Program-made: the position numbers and the translations under genes
NCBI RefSeq assembly: GCF_011602365.1
Contig: NZ_JAAONZ010000005.1
Coordinates: 186,001-250,000, forward strand
Direction: 5' to 3'
Origin: Pseudomaricurvus hydrocarbonicus
GTDB lineage: Bacteria > Pseudomonadota > Gammaproteobacteria > Pseudomonadales > Cellvibrionaceae
DNA length: 64,000 nt
Part shown: piece after piece, positions 26,254-36,224 of the stretch
How the letters are laid out: every line of letters starts with the position of its first letter
Position numbering within the stretch: the stretch's first letter is position 1
Notes under the pieces: model-generated
What the model saw: only the letters and a program-made list of their open reading frames with translations
Database searches by the model: none
Told to the model about the DNA's origin: nothing

Positions 26254-26945
26254 TGAGTTTGTTCCAGCGTCGGGATCATCGCGGATTTACCTTGCTGGAA
26301 CTGCAGCTGGCGTTGGTGATTGTTGCGTTGATGGGGATGTTGTTGTTTGAGGTGTTGCAACTGGGAGCCCGCAGTTGGCGTTCGGTCACCGACCGAAGCC
26401 TGGAGGCGGAAAAGTTAGTCCAGGTGCAAAACTTTTTACGCAGACAGCTGCGCCTGATGCACAACAATCAACTGCGGGATGAAAATGGCAAGTTGCAAAC
26501 CGCTTTCTACGGAGACCATCATCGGATCAGCTTTGTGGCGCCTCCCCCGGGGCCGCTTAAAGACGCATCGCTTTATTGGTGGACTCTGGTGACAACTTAC
26601 GACGAAGAAACACAGCAATCTCAGCTGATGTTGGGGTACCAGCCCTATGAGCTAACGAGTAATGACGTCACTCAGGGCAATCTGATTCGCCCGGAAGATT
26701 GGAGCCGGATGTTTGACCGTGCCACGACCCGTTTCTTTCCGGGAGAGTTTGAATTTGAGTATTGGGATTCCCAGGAGGGTTGGCTGACGGAGTGGCAGCG
26801 GCAGCCAAACCTGCCGGTTATGGTGCGAGTTCAAACGGTGAACAACGACGAAAAGAACTTGAGCCACTGGCCGCTGTTGATGATTATCCCCTTACAGCGG
26901 GAGTTGGATTTCAGCGCAGGTGATGAGCGGTTCAGCAAGGAGTAA
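26250..26945 (+). CDS. gspJ: Minor pseudopilin GspJ
   Basis: About 231 aa from the ATG at 26250, which overlaps the gspI stop. The prepilin motif is DHRG|FTLLELQLALVIVALMGMLLFE, where the usual Glu+5 is kept. The C-terminal region (FEYWDSQEGWLTEWQRQPNLPVMVRV) is characteristic of GspJ/XpsJ. It is part of the tip complex with GspI and GspK. The start further left at 26196 lies within gspI and is rejected. Confidence 0.9.
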   Translation: MMSLFQRRDHRGFTLLELQLALVIVALMGMLLFEVLQLGARSWRSVTDRSLEAEKLVQVQNFLRRQLRLMHNNQLRDENGKLQTAFYGDHHRISFVAPPPGPLKDASLYWWTLVTTYDEETQQSQLMLGYQPYELTSNDVTQGNLIRPEDWSRMFDRATTRFFPGEFEFEYWDSQEGWLTEWQRQPNLPVMVRVQTVNNDEKNLSHWPLLMIIPLQRELDFSAGDERFSKE

Positions 26946-27018
26946 ACGGTGTGAATGAGGGGCAGCAAGGCGGTCGACACCTGAGTGGCATGATTGTGAT
27001 GATCTACGTGGCGCGGTT

Positions 27019-28008
27019 GTGACGACCAGCAGCGTGTGTACCGGCCGAGATTTTCCCCGCGATGTGTTTGCTCAGCGGCCCGTTCGTGGTTGTCAGGGCG
27101 TCGCTCTGGTGGGTGTCCTGTGGACAATGACGCTGTTGGCCGTCATTGCTTCGGGATTGACAATGGTAGGACGCAGCGACACACGCCTGGCGGCTGATCA
27201 AATTCAGAGTCGGCAGGCACTCTATGTGGCAGAGGGAGGGCTTCAACTGGCGCTACTTAACTTACTGAATCGGGATGCCAATGTGCGTTGGCTGGCGGAT
27301 GGCGGTGTTCATCAACTGAATTTGGCGAACGCGACGGTTGAACTTTGGGTACAGGATGAGATGGGTAAAGTGAATCTTAACAGTGCTCCCTACGAATTGC
27401 TCGTTAAGTTGTTCACCGGGGCGGGCGTGATTGACGCCAAAGCCTCCGCGTTGGCTGATGCCATTCTCGACTGGCGAGATGCCGATGACTTGCGCCGGCT
27501 TAACGGGGCCGAAGAGCAGGAGTATCTCAATGCGGGAATTGGCTACAGTGTCAGAAACGCCCCGTTTGAGAGCGTGGAAGAGCTCCGCCAGGTATTGGGC
27601 ATCGAACCTGACATTTATGATGCTCTGGAGCCTCTGTTGACAGTAGGCACACGACGCTCGGGGATTAATCCTGAAGTGGCACCCGTTGAAGTCTTACTAG
27701 CGGTCAGTAATGCCACAGAAAGTGAAGTGGCTCGCTATGTGGAAGATCGTCGTAAGAATCATGCCCTGGGATTGAAACCGCCACCACCGCCGGAGATTCC
27801 CCGGCAATTTCTGTCGCGCCTTAAGGGGATCAACTACACTATTTTAACAGTCGCCTCAATGGAATCCGGCGTCAAAGCCCAAATGTTGGCCTCAGTGGCT
27901 CTGGACCGCAATAACCGGCGCCGACCGGTGCGAGTGAGTCTGTGGCATCAGGTGCCGGTTGACGTGGAAAGGTTCGAACAAGATTCGTTGGGGGAGCGAA
28001 AGTTGTAG
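27019..28008 (+). CDS. gspK: Type II secretion protein GspK
   Basis: A 329-residue large minor pseudopilin, starting at a GTG at 27019; the frame is closed upstream. The N-terminal hydrophobic helix follows a short basic leader (RGCQG|VALVGVLWTMTLLAVIASG), a divergent prepilin site with Val at +1. The helical insertion domain shows DEMGKVNLNSAPYELLVKLF and ADAILDWRDADDLRR, as in GspK. It caps the pseudopilus. A gap of about 70 nt separates it from gspJ. Confidence 0.9.
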   Translation: MTTSSVCTGRDFPRDVFAQRPVRGCQGVALVGVLWTMTLLAVIASGLTMVGRSDTRLAADQIQSRQALYVAEGGLQLALLNLLNRDANVRWLADGGVHQLNLANATVELWVQDEMGKVNLNSAPYELLVKLFTGAGVIDAKASALADAILDWRDADDLRRLNGAEEQEYLNAGIGYSVRNAPFESVEELRQVLGIEPDIYDALEPLLTVGTRRSGINPEVAPVEVLLAVSNATESEVARYVEDRRKNHALGLKPPPPPEIPRQFLSRLKGINYTILTVASMESGVKAQMLASVALDRNNRRRPVRVSLWHQVPVDVERFEQDSLGERKL

Positions 28009-28091
28009 TCGTGGCGAGTAACCAGGTGCAGTAAAGCGCTGTTAAAAAAATAAGTGTGGGGTTGGGGCCCGGATTCGGAGCGAGGTAAGTA

Positions 28092-29288
28092 ATGCCTGAC
28101 GATCACTTTGCTCAGACTACTGGATCCAGCACTTTTTCACTGGATATATTGTTGCGCCAGCTGCAAACAGGATGGCAGTGGTGGTTGAGCCAGCTGCAAC
28201 AGATGCTGCCTGCCAACGCTACAACCTGGTTTCACGCCAATCAACCACGATTGCTCATTGAATTTGAACGTGGGCAGCTGACCTGCCGGTTTCAGCGGAC
28301 AGTGCAAGACAAGACAAAAGATTCCAGTTCCCTGAAAGCAGACCGTCAGATTTTTACATTGAATACTGACGAGGTTACAGCAGCGCAACTGGATGACATC
28401 AGGTCTAAACTCGCCGAAGCAGTGTCCGATAGCCGGACACATGGCATCACTAGCGTAGTGTGTTTGGCGGCAAATCAGGCGCTGGTGAAAACACTGAGAT
28501 TGCCTCTTGCTACCGTGGATAATCTGCGTGATGTGTTGGGGTTTGAAATGGATCGTTTCACGCCTTTTAGGTCGGAGCAGGTTTATTACGATTACTGCAT
28601 TACGTCAAGAGAGCCCGTCAAACAAACCCTTACCTTGCAATTAGCCGTTATTCCCAGAGCGACTCTGGCGCCGGTCTTTGCCGTTCTCGATCAGTTAAAC
28701 CTGCATCCGGATCAAGTGGGATTGCGATGCAATTCCATTGAGCAGGTGGAATTTAACTTCATCACTGATCGATCGGAAAAAATGAAAAAAGACTCCAGGT
28801 ACCGCTGGCGCCTCGCCGGTATAGCCATGTTGCTATTGTCGGCGATCATCGTCCTGCCGCTGTGGCACTTGCATCAATTGTCGGCCGATCTGCGGGCAGA
28901 GATAGACGGAGTCAAGCAAGAGGCTCTGGATGCCAGTGCGCTGTTACGGATTCAGCAGACATTGGAACAGCAGCTGCGCGATGTGATTACGATCAAGAAT
29001 CAACAGGTGGCTATAGTGGATATTCTGCGGGAGCTGACAAGTATCGTGCCGATGGATACCTGGATTACTCGACTCGAGTTCAATCGCGATCAATTAAAAC
29101 TGCACGGCGAATCTGGTAACGCCTCCAAATTGATAGAAATTCTCGATAATTCACCACTGTTTACCGACGTTAGCTTTTACTCCCCAGTCACGAGTAATCC
29201 CCGCACCGGTAAGCAGCGTTTTGTGATTACTGTCGCCGAAGTGAAAGTGACGCTGACCAGCACAGAGGGAGGGAGGGCCATCGAGTGA
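28092..29288 (+). CDS. gspL: GspL-like assembly protein with PilN-type C-terminus
   Basis: A 398-residue inner-membrane protein. The cytoplasmic half (about 1-230) is a divergent actin-like GspL/PilM fold (LPLATVDNLRDVLGFEMDRFTPF is the recognisable block). One transmembrane helix follows (about 240-257, WRLAGIAMLLLSAIIVLPLW), then a coiled-coil and a ferredoxin-like PilN domain. It links the GspE ATPase to the platform. The gene overlaps gspM by 4 nt, and its place between gspK and gspM supports the name. Confidence 0.85.
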   Translation: MPDDHFAQTTGSSTFSLDILLRQLQTGWQWWLSQLQQMLPANATTWFHANQPRLLIEFERGQLTCRFQRTVQDKTKDSSSLKADRQIFTLNTDEVTAAQLDDIRSKLAEAVSDSRTHGITSVVCLAANQALVKTLRLPLATVDNLRDVLGFEMDRFTPFRSEQVYYDYCITSREPVKQTLTLQLAVIPRATLAPVFAVLDQLNLHPDQVGLRCNSIEQVEFNFITDRSEKMKKDSRYRWRLAGIAMLLLSAIIVLPLWHLHQLSADLRAEIDGVKQEALDASALLRIQQTLEQQLRDVITIKNQQVAIVDILRELTSIVPMDTWITRLEFNRDQLKLHGESGNASKLIEILDNSPLFTDVSFYSPVTSNPRTGKQRFVITVAEVKVTLTSTEGGRAIE

Positions 29289-29914
29289 AGTGGGGTTCAT
29301 TGACATTGCAAAGTGATCAACAGCAAAAGGCAATGGCGCTTGGCATTTTGCTGCTGTTGCTGATCTTGCTGTACAGCCTTGTCATCAGGCCGGTTTTTCA
29401 CTATTACCAGACCGCCCTTGACGAAGCGGAAAGGCTGGAGTTTGAATTGGCTCGTTACCACAACATTTTAAATAATCGCAAAACCTACGAGGCGTTGTTG
29501 CAGCGTGATTTGGATCAGATATCACGCAGTGGTTATTTTGTCACGGGTGATAAGTCGAGTATTGCGGCTGCCAATTTGCGCACCTATCTTCGGGATGTTG
29601 TGGTTGGTGTCGGTGCCCAGCTTTCCAGTACCCAGGACCTCTCGGATCGGGAAGACGCAGAGATCCCTGACGTGGGACTGAAAGTCAATGTGACCGGTGA
29701 TATTAACCAGTTGTCAAAAATCTTTCTGACGTTGGAGGCCGGTCAGCCTTTGCTGTATCTGGAGGAGGTTGAGATTATCGCCAACGCCCGCCGCCTGCGG
29801 CAGCCACAGCGAGGAAAATCCCAGCTGCAAGCCTCCCAGATACAAGCGCAAAACCCCGATGTGTTGAATGTGCGTTTTCATCTGATTGGTTTTTTGGAAC
29901 CCGAAGGCGTGTGA
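29285..29914 (+). CDS. gspM: GspM-like protein
   Basis: A 209-residue bitopic membrane protein: a short cytoplasmic head, one transmembrane helix (about 17-37, MALGILLLLLILLYSLVI), a coiled-coil (about 45-75) and a periplasmic ferredoxin-like domain of the GspM/PilO type. It partners GspL. The overlap with gspL at one end and with the next gene at the other shows tight coupling. The family is poorly conserved, and assignment relies on topology and order. Confidence 0.82.
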   Translation: MKWGSLTLQSDQQQKAMALGILLLLLILLYSLVIRPVFHYYQTALDEAERLEFELARYHNILNNRKTYEALLQRDLDQISRSGYFVTGDKSSIAAANLRTYLRDVVVGVGAQLSSTQDLSDREDAEIPDVGLKVNVTGDINQLSKIFLTLEAGQPLLYLEEVEIIANARRLRQPQRGKSQLQASQIQAQNPDVLNVRFHLIGFLEPEGV

Positions 29915-30582
29915 TGGTGAGGACTACCGGTGTGATGCTTTGGATATGTGTTTTATTGGCCGTTTTTCTGGGGGCAGAGGCTGTGTATTTTCTGCTGTTT
30001 TCCGACAGCTCTGAGCCTGTCAGTGAATCGCCTTCTGTTTTGACAGCCGATAAGAGTTTGCCACAGTTGGTGAAGATTTCCGAATCATCCTATGACGTGA
30101 TTACCGCAGCTCCGTTGTTTGATCCGCTGCGAAAACCGGTTACGTCTTCAGCCGGCAAGGGCAACAGTCTGGTGGTCGGTGAATGGCGTTTAACCGGAGT
30201 GGTAAAAGCTGAGCAAAAAACCCGGGTTATGTTTCAGGCCCTGGATGGAACTCGCCTAGTGACTCTTGATGAGGGCATGTTTCTCGATGGATGGCGAATC
30301 ACCAGCGTATCTGATGATCGGGTCACGCTGGATTCAGAGAACGACTCGCTGGAAATGGTATTGCCGGTCAACTTGAGTTCAGAAAACGATACTGGCCGGA
30401 GTGAACTTTTGTCGCCTAAAAAGAAAGCCGCATCGGCAAAAAAGAAAAATTCCGTGTCCGATAAGCAAAAAAAACAAGCAAACAGCGAAGTGGAAACGAA
30501 TCGATCAAGCAGCAAGACGCTCAACGATGAACAGCGAGAGGCGAAAGCCAAGCGGGGAAAAAATGGCAATGAAGAGCCATAA
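29911..30582 (+). CDS. GspC/XpsN-like inner-membrane protein
   Basis: A 223-residue protein with one N-terminal transmembrane helix (about 9-30), the segment VITAAPLFDPLRKPV that marks GspC/GspN-type proteins (PLF-x-x-x-RRP), and an HR-like beta domain (WRLTGVVKAEQKTRVMFQALDG...GMFLDGWRITSV, about 85-140). A long Lys/Ser-rich, low-complexity tail follows (about 155-223). In the Xps arrangement the gene here is xpsN, whose product contacts the secretin in the role GspC has elsewhere. No separate gspC exists in the cluster. The charged tail is unusual. Confidence 0.75.
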   Translation: MMVRTTGVMLWICVLLAVFLGAEAVYFLLFSDSSEPVSESPSVLTADKSLPQLVKISESSYDVITAAPLFDPLRKPVTSSAGKGNSLVVGEWRLTGVVKAEQKTRVMFQALDGTRLVTLDEGMFLDGWRITSVSDDRVTLDSENDSLEMVLPVNLSSENDTGRSELLSPKKKAASAKKKNSVSDKQKKQANSEVETNRSSSKTLNDEQREAKAKRGKNGNEEP

Positions 30583-30629
30583 TCATGGTATAGCGAGAGC
30601 CTCGCAAACAACACATAATTGAGGTTGTT

Positions 30630-32753
30630 ATGATAAAAATAAATCTTTCCAGGCTGGCTCTGATGTGCCTGATGATGTTTTTGGGATCTTGCAGTTCATC
30701 GCCTGAGCAACAGACAAACACACCTGCAGGGGGCGACAATAAGCCACCTGATGATCCTGCCGTGATCATTGTGGCAAAAAGCCGTGAATCGGGCGAGCTG
30801 GCGGAATTTCAGTCCCAGAATGGTGGCGACACCGCGAAACCCGAGACTTACCAGATCTATTCCGCTCGCGGCAATGTCATCCGTCAGACTTCAAAATCAT
30901 CCGTACAAGAAGAGCTCAGCGGAGAGGTCACACTGAATTTCCAGGAAGCGGATATCGGTGAGGTGGTGAAGTCGGTAATAGGGGATATTCTACAGCGCAG
31001 TTATACCATAGCGCCGGGCCTGGAGGGATCGGTTATCCTCAGGACAACATCCCCCATTCCTAGGTCCGCCTTGATACCTACCCTGGAAACCTTGTTGCGC
31101 GCCAATGGCGCGGCCTTGATTGAACGTGAGGGCCTTTACGAAATTATCCCGCTGGATGAGGCGCGGGCTGGAGGTTTGAGCCCGAAATTACAATTGTCAG
31201 CGGATCGAGGTTATCAGATGGTGGTAGTGCCGCTGCGCTATATCGCCGTCAAGGAAATGGTCAAGATTCTTGAGCCTTTCAAAACAGAGCGGATACTCAT
31301 TCAGCAGGACGAGTATCGAAACCTATTGATTCTTGGGGGAACCCATCGAGAACTGACCAGTGTGTTTGATACGATCGAAATGTTCGATGTGGACCAGTTG
31401 AAAGGTATGTCGGTAGGCCTGTTTCGTTTAGAAAATGTGGAAGCGAGCAAAATGGCCATCGAATTACAATCCATCTTTGGGGATGAAAACAGCGGCCCGC
31501 TCAGTGGTATGTTGCGCATAACTCCAATCGAGCGTCTTAATGCGTTATTGGTAATAACACCACAGGAAAGATACCTCGGTGAAATAAAACTATGGCTGCA
31601 AAGGCTGGATCACTCTGAAAATGCCAGCGGACTGAACATGTATGTGTACTATGTACAAAATGGCAAAGCCGTGGATTTGGCCGATATTCTGGGGCAGTTG
31701 TTCGCGGAGAACCGCAGCAATCGTAGCAACAAACCCCGTCTTGAGGAAGAGCGACCAACACCGGTTGACGTGGAAGGGGAGACGCAGGCGAAACCAGCAA
31801 CCTCCTTGGCCGATTCCATTCTCGACACCGGGGATATTACCATTATCGCCCATGAAGAGAACAATGCCCTGTTAATACTGTCGAGTCCATCCGACTACAA
31901 GGAAGTGGAGAAGGCCTTGCAAAAACTGGACATTGTCCCCTTACAAGTGCTGGTCGAGGCCTCCATTGTTGAAGTCAGCCTGGATGATGAACTGCAATAC
32001 GGCTTGCAATGGTTCTTTACCGGGGGAGCCGGTTCAAAAGACAGTCGTGGGGGCTTGAACATTCCCAATGATGGAATTTCCGATATTGTCCCCAATTTTG
32101 TGGACCCCAATTTTACCTATGCACTGTTTGACGCCGCCAGCACGCGAGTGTTGCTGAATGCGCTCGCCGAGGACTCGCGCCTCAATGTAATTTCATCCCC
32201 CTCGTTGATGGTGTTGGATAACTATACGGCGAGGATACGCGTCGGTGATCAGGTGCCTATTCGAACTTCGGAAACAACCAACACCAGTGGCACCGTGACA
32301 GTCCCCGATAGTCCGGTTACCGGTGCTCTGGTAACCAGTACGATTCAGTACCGAGATACTGGCGTATTACTGGAAGTCACACCACGGGTTAATGCGGGAG
32401 GACTGGTTATCCTGGACATTTCTCAGGAAGTGAATGATGTGGAGCAGACATTCACTTCCTCTATCGATTCCCCGACTATCACCCAGCGCCTGATCAATAC
32501 CACCGTGGCGGTTCAAAGCGGAGAAACCATCGTACTAGGTGGTTTGATTAAAGAAACCAAAGATGAATCCAGTAGCGGCGTACCGTTTCTGCGTAAAATA
32601 CCCATCATACGCTGGTTATTCAGTTCCGAGGGGCGCTCGACCTCTCGCACAGAGCTGGTGGTTATGATTACTCTCAACGCCGTGACCAACCTGGAGGAGT
32701 CACGCCAGGTTACCGATGAATACCGCCAAAAATTAAAAGATATTGGGATATAG
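30630..32753 (+). CDS. gspD: Type II secretion secretin GspD
   Basis: A 707-residue outer-membrane channel protein. The signal peptide ends in a lipobox (MMFLGSC, Cys21), so this secretin is a lipoprotein. An N0 domain (VTLNFQEADIGEVVKSVIGDIL) and N1-N3 domains follow, then the secretin domain with VLVEASIVEVSLDDELQYGLQW, LNVISSPSLMVLDNYTARIRVGDQVP and the terminal VPFLRKIPIIRWLF. An Asn-rich insert lies near residues 355-385. It is the last gene of the cluster, and no prepilin peptidase gene is nearby. Confidence 0.95.
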   Translation: MIKINLSRLALMCLMMFLGSCSSSPEQQTNTPAGGDNKPPDDPAVIIVAKSRESGELAEFQSQNGGDTAKPETYQIYSARGNVIRQTSKSSVQEELSGEVTLNFQEADIGEVVKSVIGDILQRSYTIAPGLEGSVILRTTSPIPRSALIPTLETLLRANGAALIEREGLYEIIPLDEARAGGLSPKLQLSADRGYQMVVVPLRYIAVKEMVKILEPFKTERILIQQDEYRNLLILGGTHRELTSVFDTIEMFDVDQLKGMSVGLFRLENVEASKMAIELQSIFGDENSGPLSGMLRITPIERLNALLVITPQERYLGEIKLWLQRLDHSENASGLNMYVYYVQNGKAVDLADILGQLFAENRSNRSNKPRLEEERPTPVDVEGETQAKPATSLADSILDTGDITIIAHEENNALLILSSPSDYKEVEKALQKLDIVPLQVLVEASIVEVSLDDELQYGLQWFFTGGAGSKDSRGGLNIPNDGISDIVPNFVDPNFTYALFDAASTRVLLNALAEDSRLNVISSPSLMVLDNYTARIRVGDQVPIRTSETTNTSGTVTVPDSPVTGALVTSTIQYRDTGVLLEVTPRVNAGGLVILDISQEVNDVEQTFTSSIDSPTITQRLINTTVAVQSGETIVLGGLIKETKDESSSGVPFLRKIPIIRWLFSSEGRSTSRTELVVMITLNAVTNLEESRQVTDEYRQKLKDIGI

Positions 32754-33472
32754 TCAAAAACGCATTAACTGCGACCACAGCCTGGATCATCGCTGCACGG
32801 GAATATGAAACCGTCGCACGGAAGAAACGCAAGATCTATGCGCAATAGACCTGTGGCAGTCAACTCCCGAAGCTTGAGAGGGATGAGTTCTCAAGGCAGG
32901 CTTTTTTAAGGTCATGCACTTAAGCCAGGTGCTTTTAAGACCGATGCTCTCAACACAGATGAACTGCTCCCTAGGTGGGCCAGGCACCAATTCACAGTAC
33001 TCGCAGACCTGCCAGGTCCCCTAAGCGCCAACACTCCGCTCGACTCAAATCTTGACTTTCCTCTAAATACAGTCGAAGTAAGCTCATTGTGTTTACAGTG
33101 GGTACCAGATTGTAATTTTTATGTATAGGCCATGCCTATGGTATTTTAAAAAAATATTATTTTATCTTCGCTTTAATGCTTGCTAGTGTGATTAACACTG
33201 TAGTTATTTAGCACTGCAGTTATTTAACACAGTGTGGTTGGTTCGGTTCGGTCTGATCGTTTGAGTTTGCCGGTGTGCAAGCGCTCAAAATGATTAACGT
33301 TACAAGCAGAGGAGTCGTATCACTGATAACGTATGCCAACTCTCTGCAGCGTTAAGTGCACCCATAAAAAGAAGCCCAGCTACTGTCGACAAAGTGGGGT
33401 GCAGACTTGGTTGTTACAGGTTGATCTCCATCAAACAGCAAATACACAATATAATTATATAAAAGTGATGCT
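32754..33472. other. Long gap between T2SS and TonB receptor genes
   Basis: About 720 bp. I see no gene with start signals. A 16-bp tandem duplication (CACTGTAGTTATTTAG at 33196, CACTGCAGTTATTTAA at 33212) lies in the AT-rich part. The upstream region of the receptor gene, about 33300-33472, should hold its promoter. Confidence 0.45.
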
Positions 33473-35806
33473 ATGAAAATAAAAACTCTCTCAGCTATCA
33501 TTGCTGGCCTCAATGCCCTGCAAGTTACAGGTATCGCACAAGCTCAGAATGACAATCGATCGCTTTTGCTGGAAGAAGTCGTTGTTACGGCGCAAAAACG
33601 CGAGCAAAACGTTCTCGATGTCCCCATTGCCATAACCGTGGTCGGTTCTGACCAATTGGCCGATCAGCGAGTGTATGGTTTGGCGGATCTTGCACGAACA
33701 TCTCCGGCTCTGGAAATGGTGCAGGCGTTTGGGGGGCCTGGTGGTGGAGGTCAGGTCAGAGGCGTTGGCACCAATTCATTTACCCGCTCGGCGGAAGGCG
33801 CCGTGGGCATCGTCGTGGACGGCGTGCCCCAGGGCAATGTGCCCAACAATGCGATCTTTGATCTGGAACGGGTCGAGGTCTTAAAGGGGCCGCAAGGCAC
33901 CTTGTTTGGATTAACCGCGTCCGCCGGTGTCATCAATATGGCCACCGTCGCCCCCGACACGTCCACGGTGAAGGGCTACGTTCAGGCAGACTATTCACCG
34001 ACATCGGGGTCTTCAGAATTTGGGCAAAAAACGGTCCGCGCAGCGATTAATGTGCCATTAACAGAACACTCCGCTTTACGTGTGGCGGCTAACTATGACG
34101 AAGTGGAAGGTGTCCAACACGATGCCGCCCGTGGTGAAGACAGTCTCAGTGAAGAAACCGCCATTCGAGCGCGGTATCTGCTGGAGGCTTCAGAGAGCGT
34201 GACCATCAACCTGATCGCTGATTACAGTGAGGGTGATGAAAACACCGCAAACCCCAATTTTGTTTACGTCGATGTGGAACAAGGGACGGATCTCTACAGT
34301 CACCTGGCCGATTGTGGCATTACCCCATCTGAGGATAATAATGAACGTTGCTTAACCTTTGATACCTACTCAGAGTATGAAAATTTTGGCTTTTCGGCCC
34401 AGGTGGATATTGAATTCGAGGCCGGCACGCTGACCTCCATAACCGGTTATCGCAAAAGGGAAGAGGGCCCCAGCAGTTTCGACATTATGGCCGATCCGCA
34501 GGCGCACGATCAGATTTACAGCACCGATGCGGTGTCTGAAGGCAAGCAAATATCCCAGGAAATTCGGTTTTCGTCCAACAGTGGAAAAACACTGGAATAC
34601 ACCGCGGGTCTTTATTATTACAAGTATGAAGGTGAATCTTCTTATGAAGGTGAACAAGGTGGGTTTTTCGTTGGCGTTCCTTCGATTCCGCCTTTCTTAC
34701 CCTTCTGTAATTTTACCGACAAGCTGGCGGGTGTCTGCCACCCAGTGGCTGAGAAGTACAATACTGAAACGACTAATGAAGCTTATGCCGCATTTGGGCA
34801 GGCAACCTACCATATTAATGAACAGCTGAGTGTGTTGGCGGGTTTGCGCTATACCGATCAGGAACTGACCGACTATCAAAGTGCCAACCTGAATCACGAT
34901 GATGGTATTGCGCCACAGGTTGGCGAAACCAGTGAAACCGATGTGTCGGGAAAAATTGGCATTCAATACAGTTTGGAAAACGGAACCATGTTGTTTGCCA
35001 CCTATACGAGAGGATACAAGGGCCCACAAGTAGTTCCGGCGGATATGGGCTCGCCGGCGACGGTGATTGCGGCAGAAATTCCTAAAGCTTACGAGATTGG
35101 CGCCAAAGGTATTTGGGGTGAACGCGTGGGTTATGAAGCCACCGTCTTCTATAACGATGTCACAAACTACCAGGGGCAGAGTTGTGGCGTGAATAACGTG
35201 GGCGTACTCGATTGCTCCCCCACTTCCATTTCATCGGTGATCAGTAAAGGCGTTGAACTCAATTTCTTTGGGGATATTACTGAGCACCTCAGCATTAATG
35301 CCGGTTACATCTACAACGTTGCAGAGTATCCCTCTGCCTACAATGGCTTCGACCCCTATGATTTGCGGGTTGATGCTGAAGGCAGCCCTATCGGCTTCAC
35401 GGATCTTGGCGGTGAACAGATTGTGGGAGTTCCCGAACATAAAGTGGTGCTAAACGCCAACTATACCGTACCTCTGAATGGTATGGATCTGGTGATCGGT
35501 GGCGATGCGGTGTACAAAGACGACGTCCGTTTAGGGCCTTCTGCGGATGAACGCTTTGTTTACGAGGCGGACTGGAATCTCTCGGCACGGGTGAGTCTGG
35601 AAGACCAGGCCGGTCGTTGGCGGGTACAGTTATTTGCCCGCAATATCACCGAGAATCGCGAACCGGCGACCCTCTTTGGTGGGCCGGATTATGTTGGCCC
35701 GGGCGCTGATGCCGCCAATCCGAACGGTTACGTCACCGGGGTGTCCGGCTGGACCACGAAAACAAGCCTGCGTCAAATCGGGTTGAGTACCGAGTACCGC
35801 TTCTAA
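33473..35806 (+). CDS. TonB-dependent outer-membrane receptor
   Basis: A 777-residue receptor with a signal peptide (KIKTLSAIIAGLNALQVTGIAQA|QN), a TonB-box-like stretch (LLEEVVVTAQKREQNVLDVPIAI), a plug domain with FDLERVEVLKGPQGTLFGLTASAGVIN, and a 22-strand barrel ending in an aromatic residue (STEYRF). It imports a large substrate at the expense of the proton-motive force. The sequence type is the broad iron-complex/unknown-substrate receptor group of marine gammaproteobacteria. The gene stands alone, so the ligand is unknown. A hairpin lies at 35838-35875. Confidence 0.92.
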   Translation: MKIKTLSAIIAGLNALQVTGIAQAQNDNRSLLLEEVVVTAQKREQNVLDVPIAITVVGSDQLADQRVYGLADLARTSPALEMVQAFGGPGGGGQVRGVGTNSFTRSAEGAVGIVVDGVPQGNVPNNAIFDLERVEVLKGPQGTLFGLTASAGVINMATVAPDTSTVKGYVQADYSPTSGSSEFGQKTVRAAINVPLTEHSALRVAANYDEVEGVQHDAARGEDSLSEETAIRARYLLEASESVTINLIADYSEGDENTANPNFVYVDVEQGTDLYSHLADCGITPSEDNNERCLTFDTYSEYENFGFSAQVDIEFEAGTLTSITGYRKREEGPSSFDIMADPQAHDQIYSTDAVSEGKQISQEIRFSSNSGKTLEYTAGLYYYKYEGESSYEGEQGGFFVGVPSIPPFLPFCNFTDKLAGVCHPVAEKYNTETTNEAYAAFGQATYHINEQLSVLAGLRYTDQELTDYQSANLNHDDGIAPQVGETSETDVSGKIGIQYSLENGTMLFATYTRGYKGPQVVPADMGSPATVIAAEIPKAYEIGAKGIWGERVGYEATVFYNDVTNYQGQSCGVNNVGVLDCSPTSISSVISKGVELNFFGDITEHLSINAGYIYNVAEYPSAYNGFDPYDLRVDAEGSPIGFTDLGGEQIVGVPEHKVVLNANYTVPLNGMDLVIGGDAVYKDDVRLGPSADERFVYEADWNLSARVSLEDQAGRWRVQLFARNITENREPATLFGGPDYVGPGADAANPNGYVTGVSGWTTKTSLRQIGLSTEYRF

Positions 35807-35837
35807 GAGGGTACTGTAATCCTGTTGTTGGGGTAAT

Positions 35838-35875
35838 CTGCAGGATGAGTCGGCTTGCGTTGGCTTATCCTGCAG
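35838..35875 (+). terminator. Hairpin after TonB receptor gene
   Basis: CTGCAGGAT (35838-35846) pairs perfectly with ATCCTGCAG (35867-35875); inner bases also pair partly. It begins 32 nt after the stop. No T-run follows, so termination activity is uncertain. Confidence 0.45.
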
Positions 35876-36224
35876 TATTGCCGTCAGCCCATTCGCCCTT
35901 GCTATCCCGTAATCTCATTCTTTAAGACCGTTTCATTCTTACCCTCCCTCTATTTTCGACCTTTGTGGCGTATCCTGAACGCAAGTCGATTCCAGAAAAT
36001 GTTCGGCCCGGCTCGCTTTTATCGTCTGCATAGCCCATAGAGTTCTCTTTCCCGTGATCCTGATTCAGGGTCGTTTTATACTGTCGTTTTACACTATAGT
36101 TAAAAGAATGGATGGCGCTGAAGAGTTAAGAGAATGGATGGTGCTGAATAGCCAGGATAACGGTTCGTGTTGAGTTCCTGACGGAGCTGGCACAAATTCA
36201 TCGTTTATTGATACAGAGGCCAAT
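35876..36224. other. Intergenic region with short direct repeats
   Basis: About 350 bp. A direct repeat (AGAATGGATGG-C/T-GCTGAA at 36105 and 36131) lies about 80-120 bp before the next start. No gene was recognised. Confidence 0.4.
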
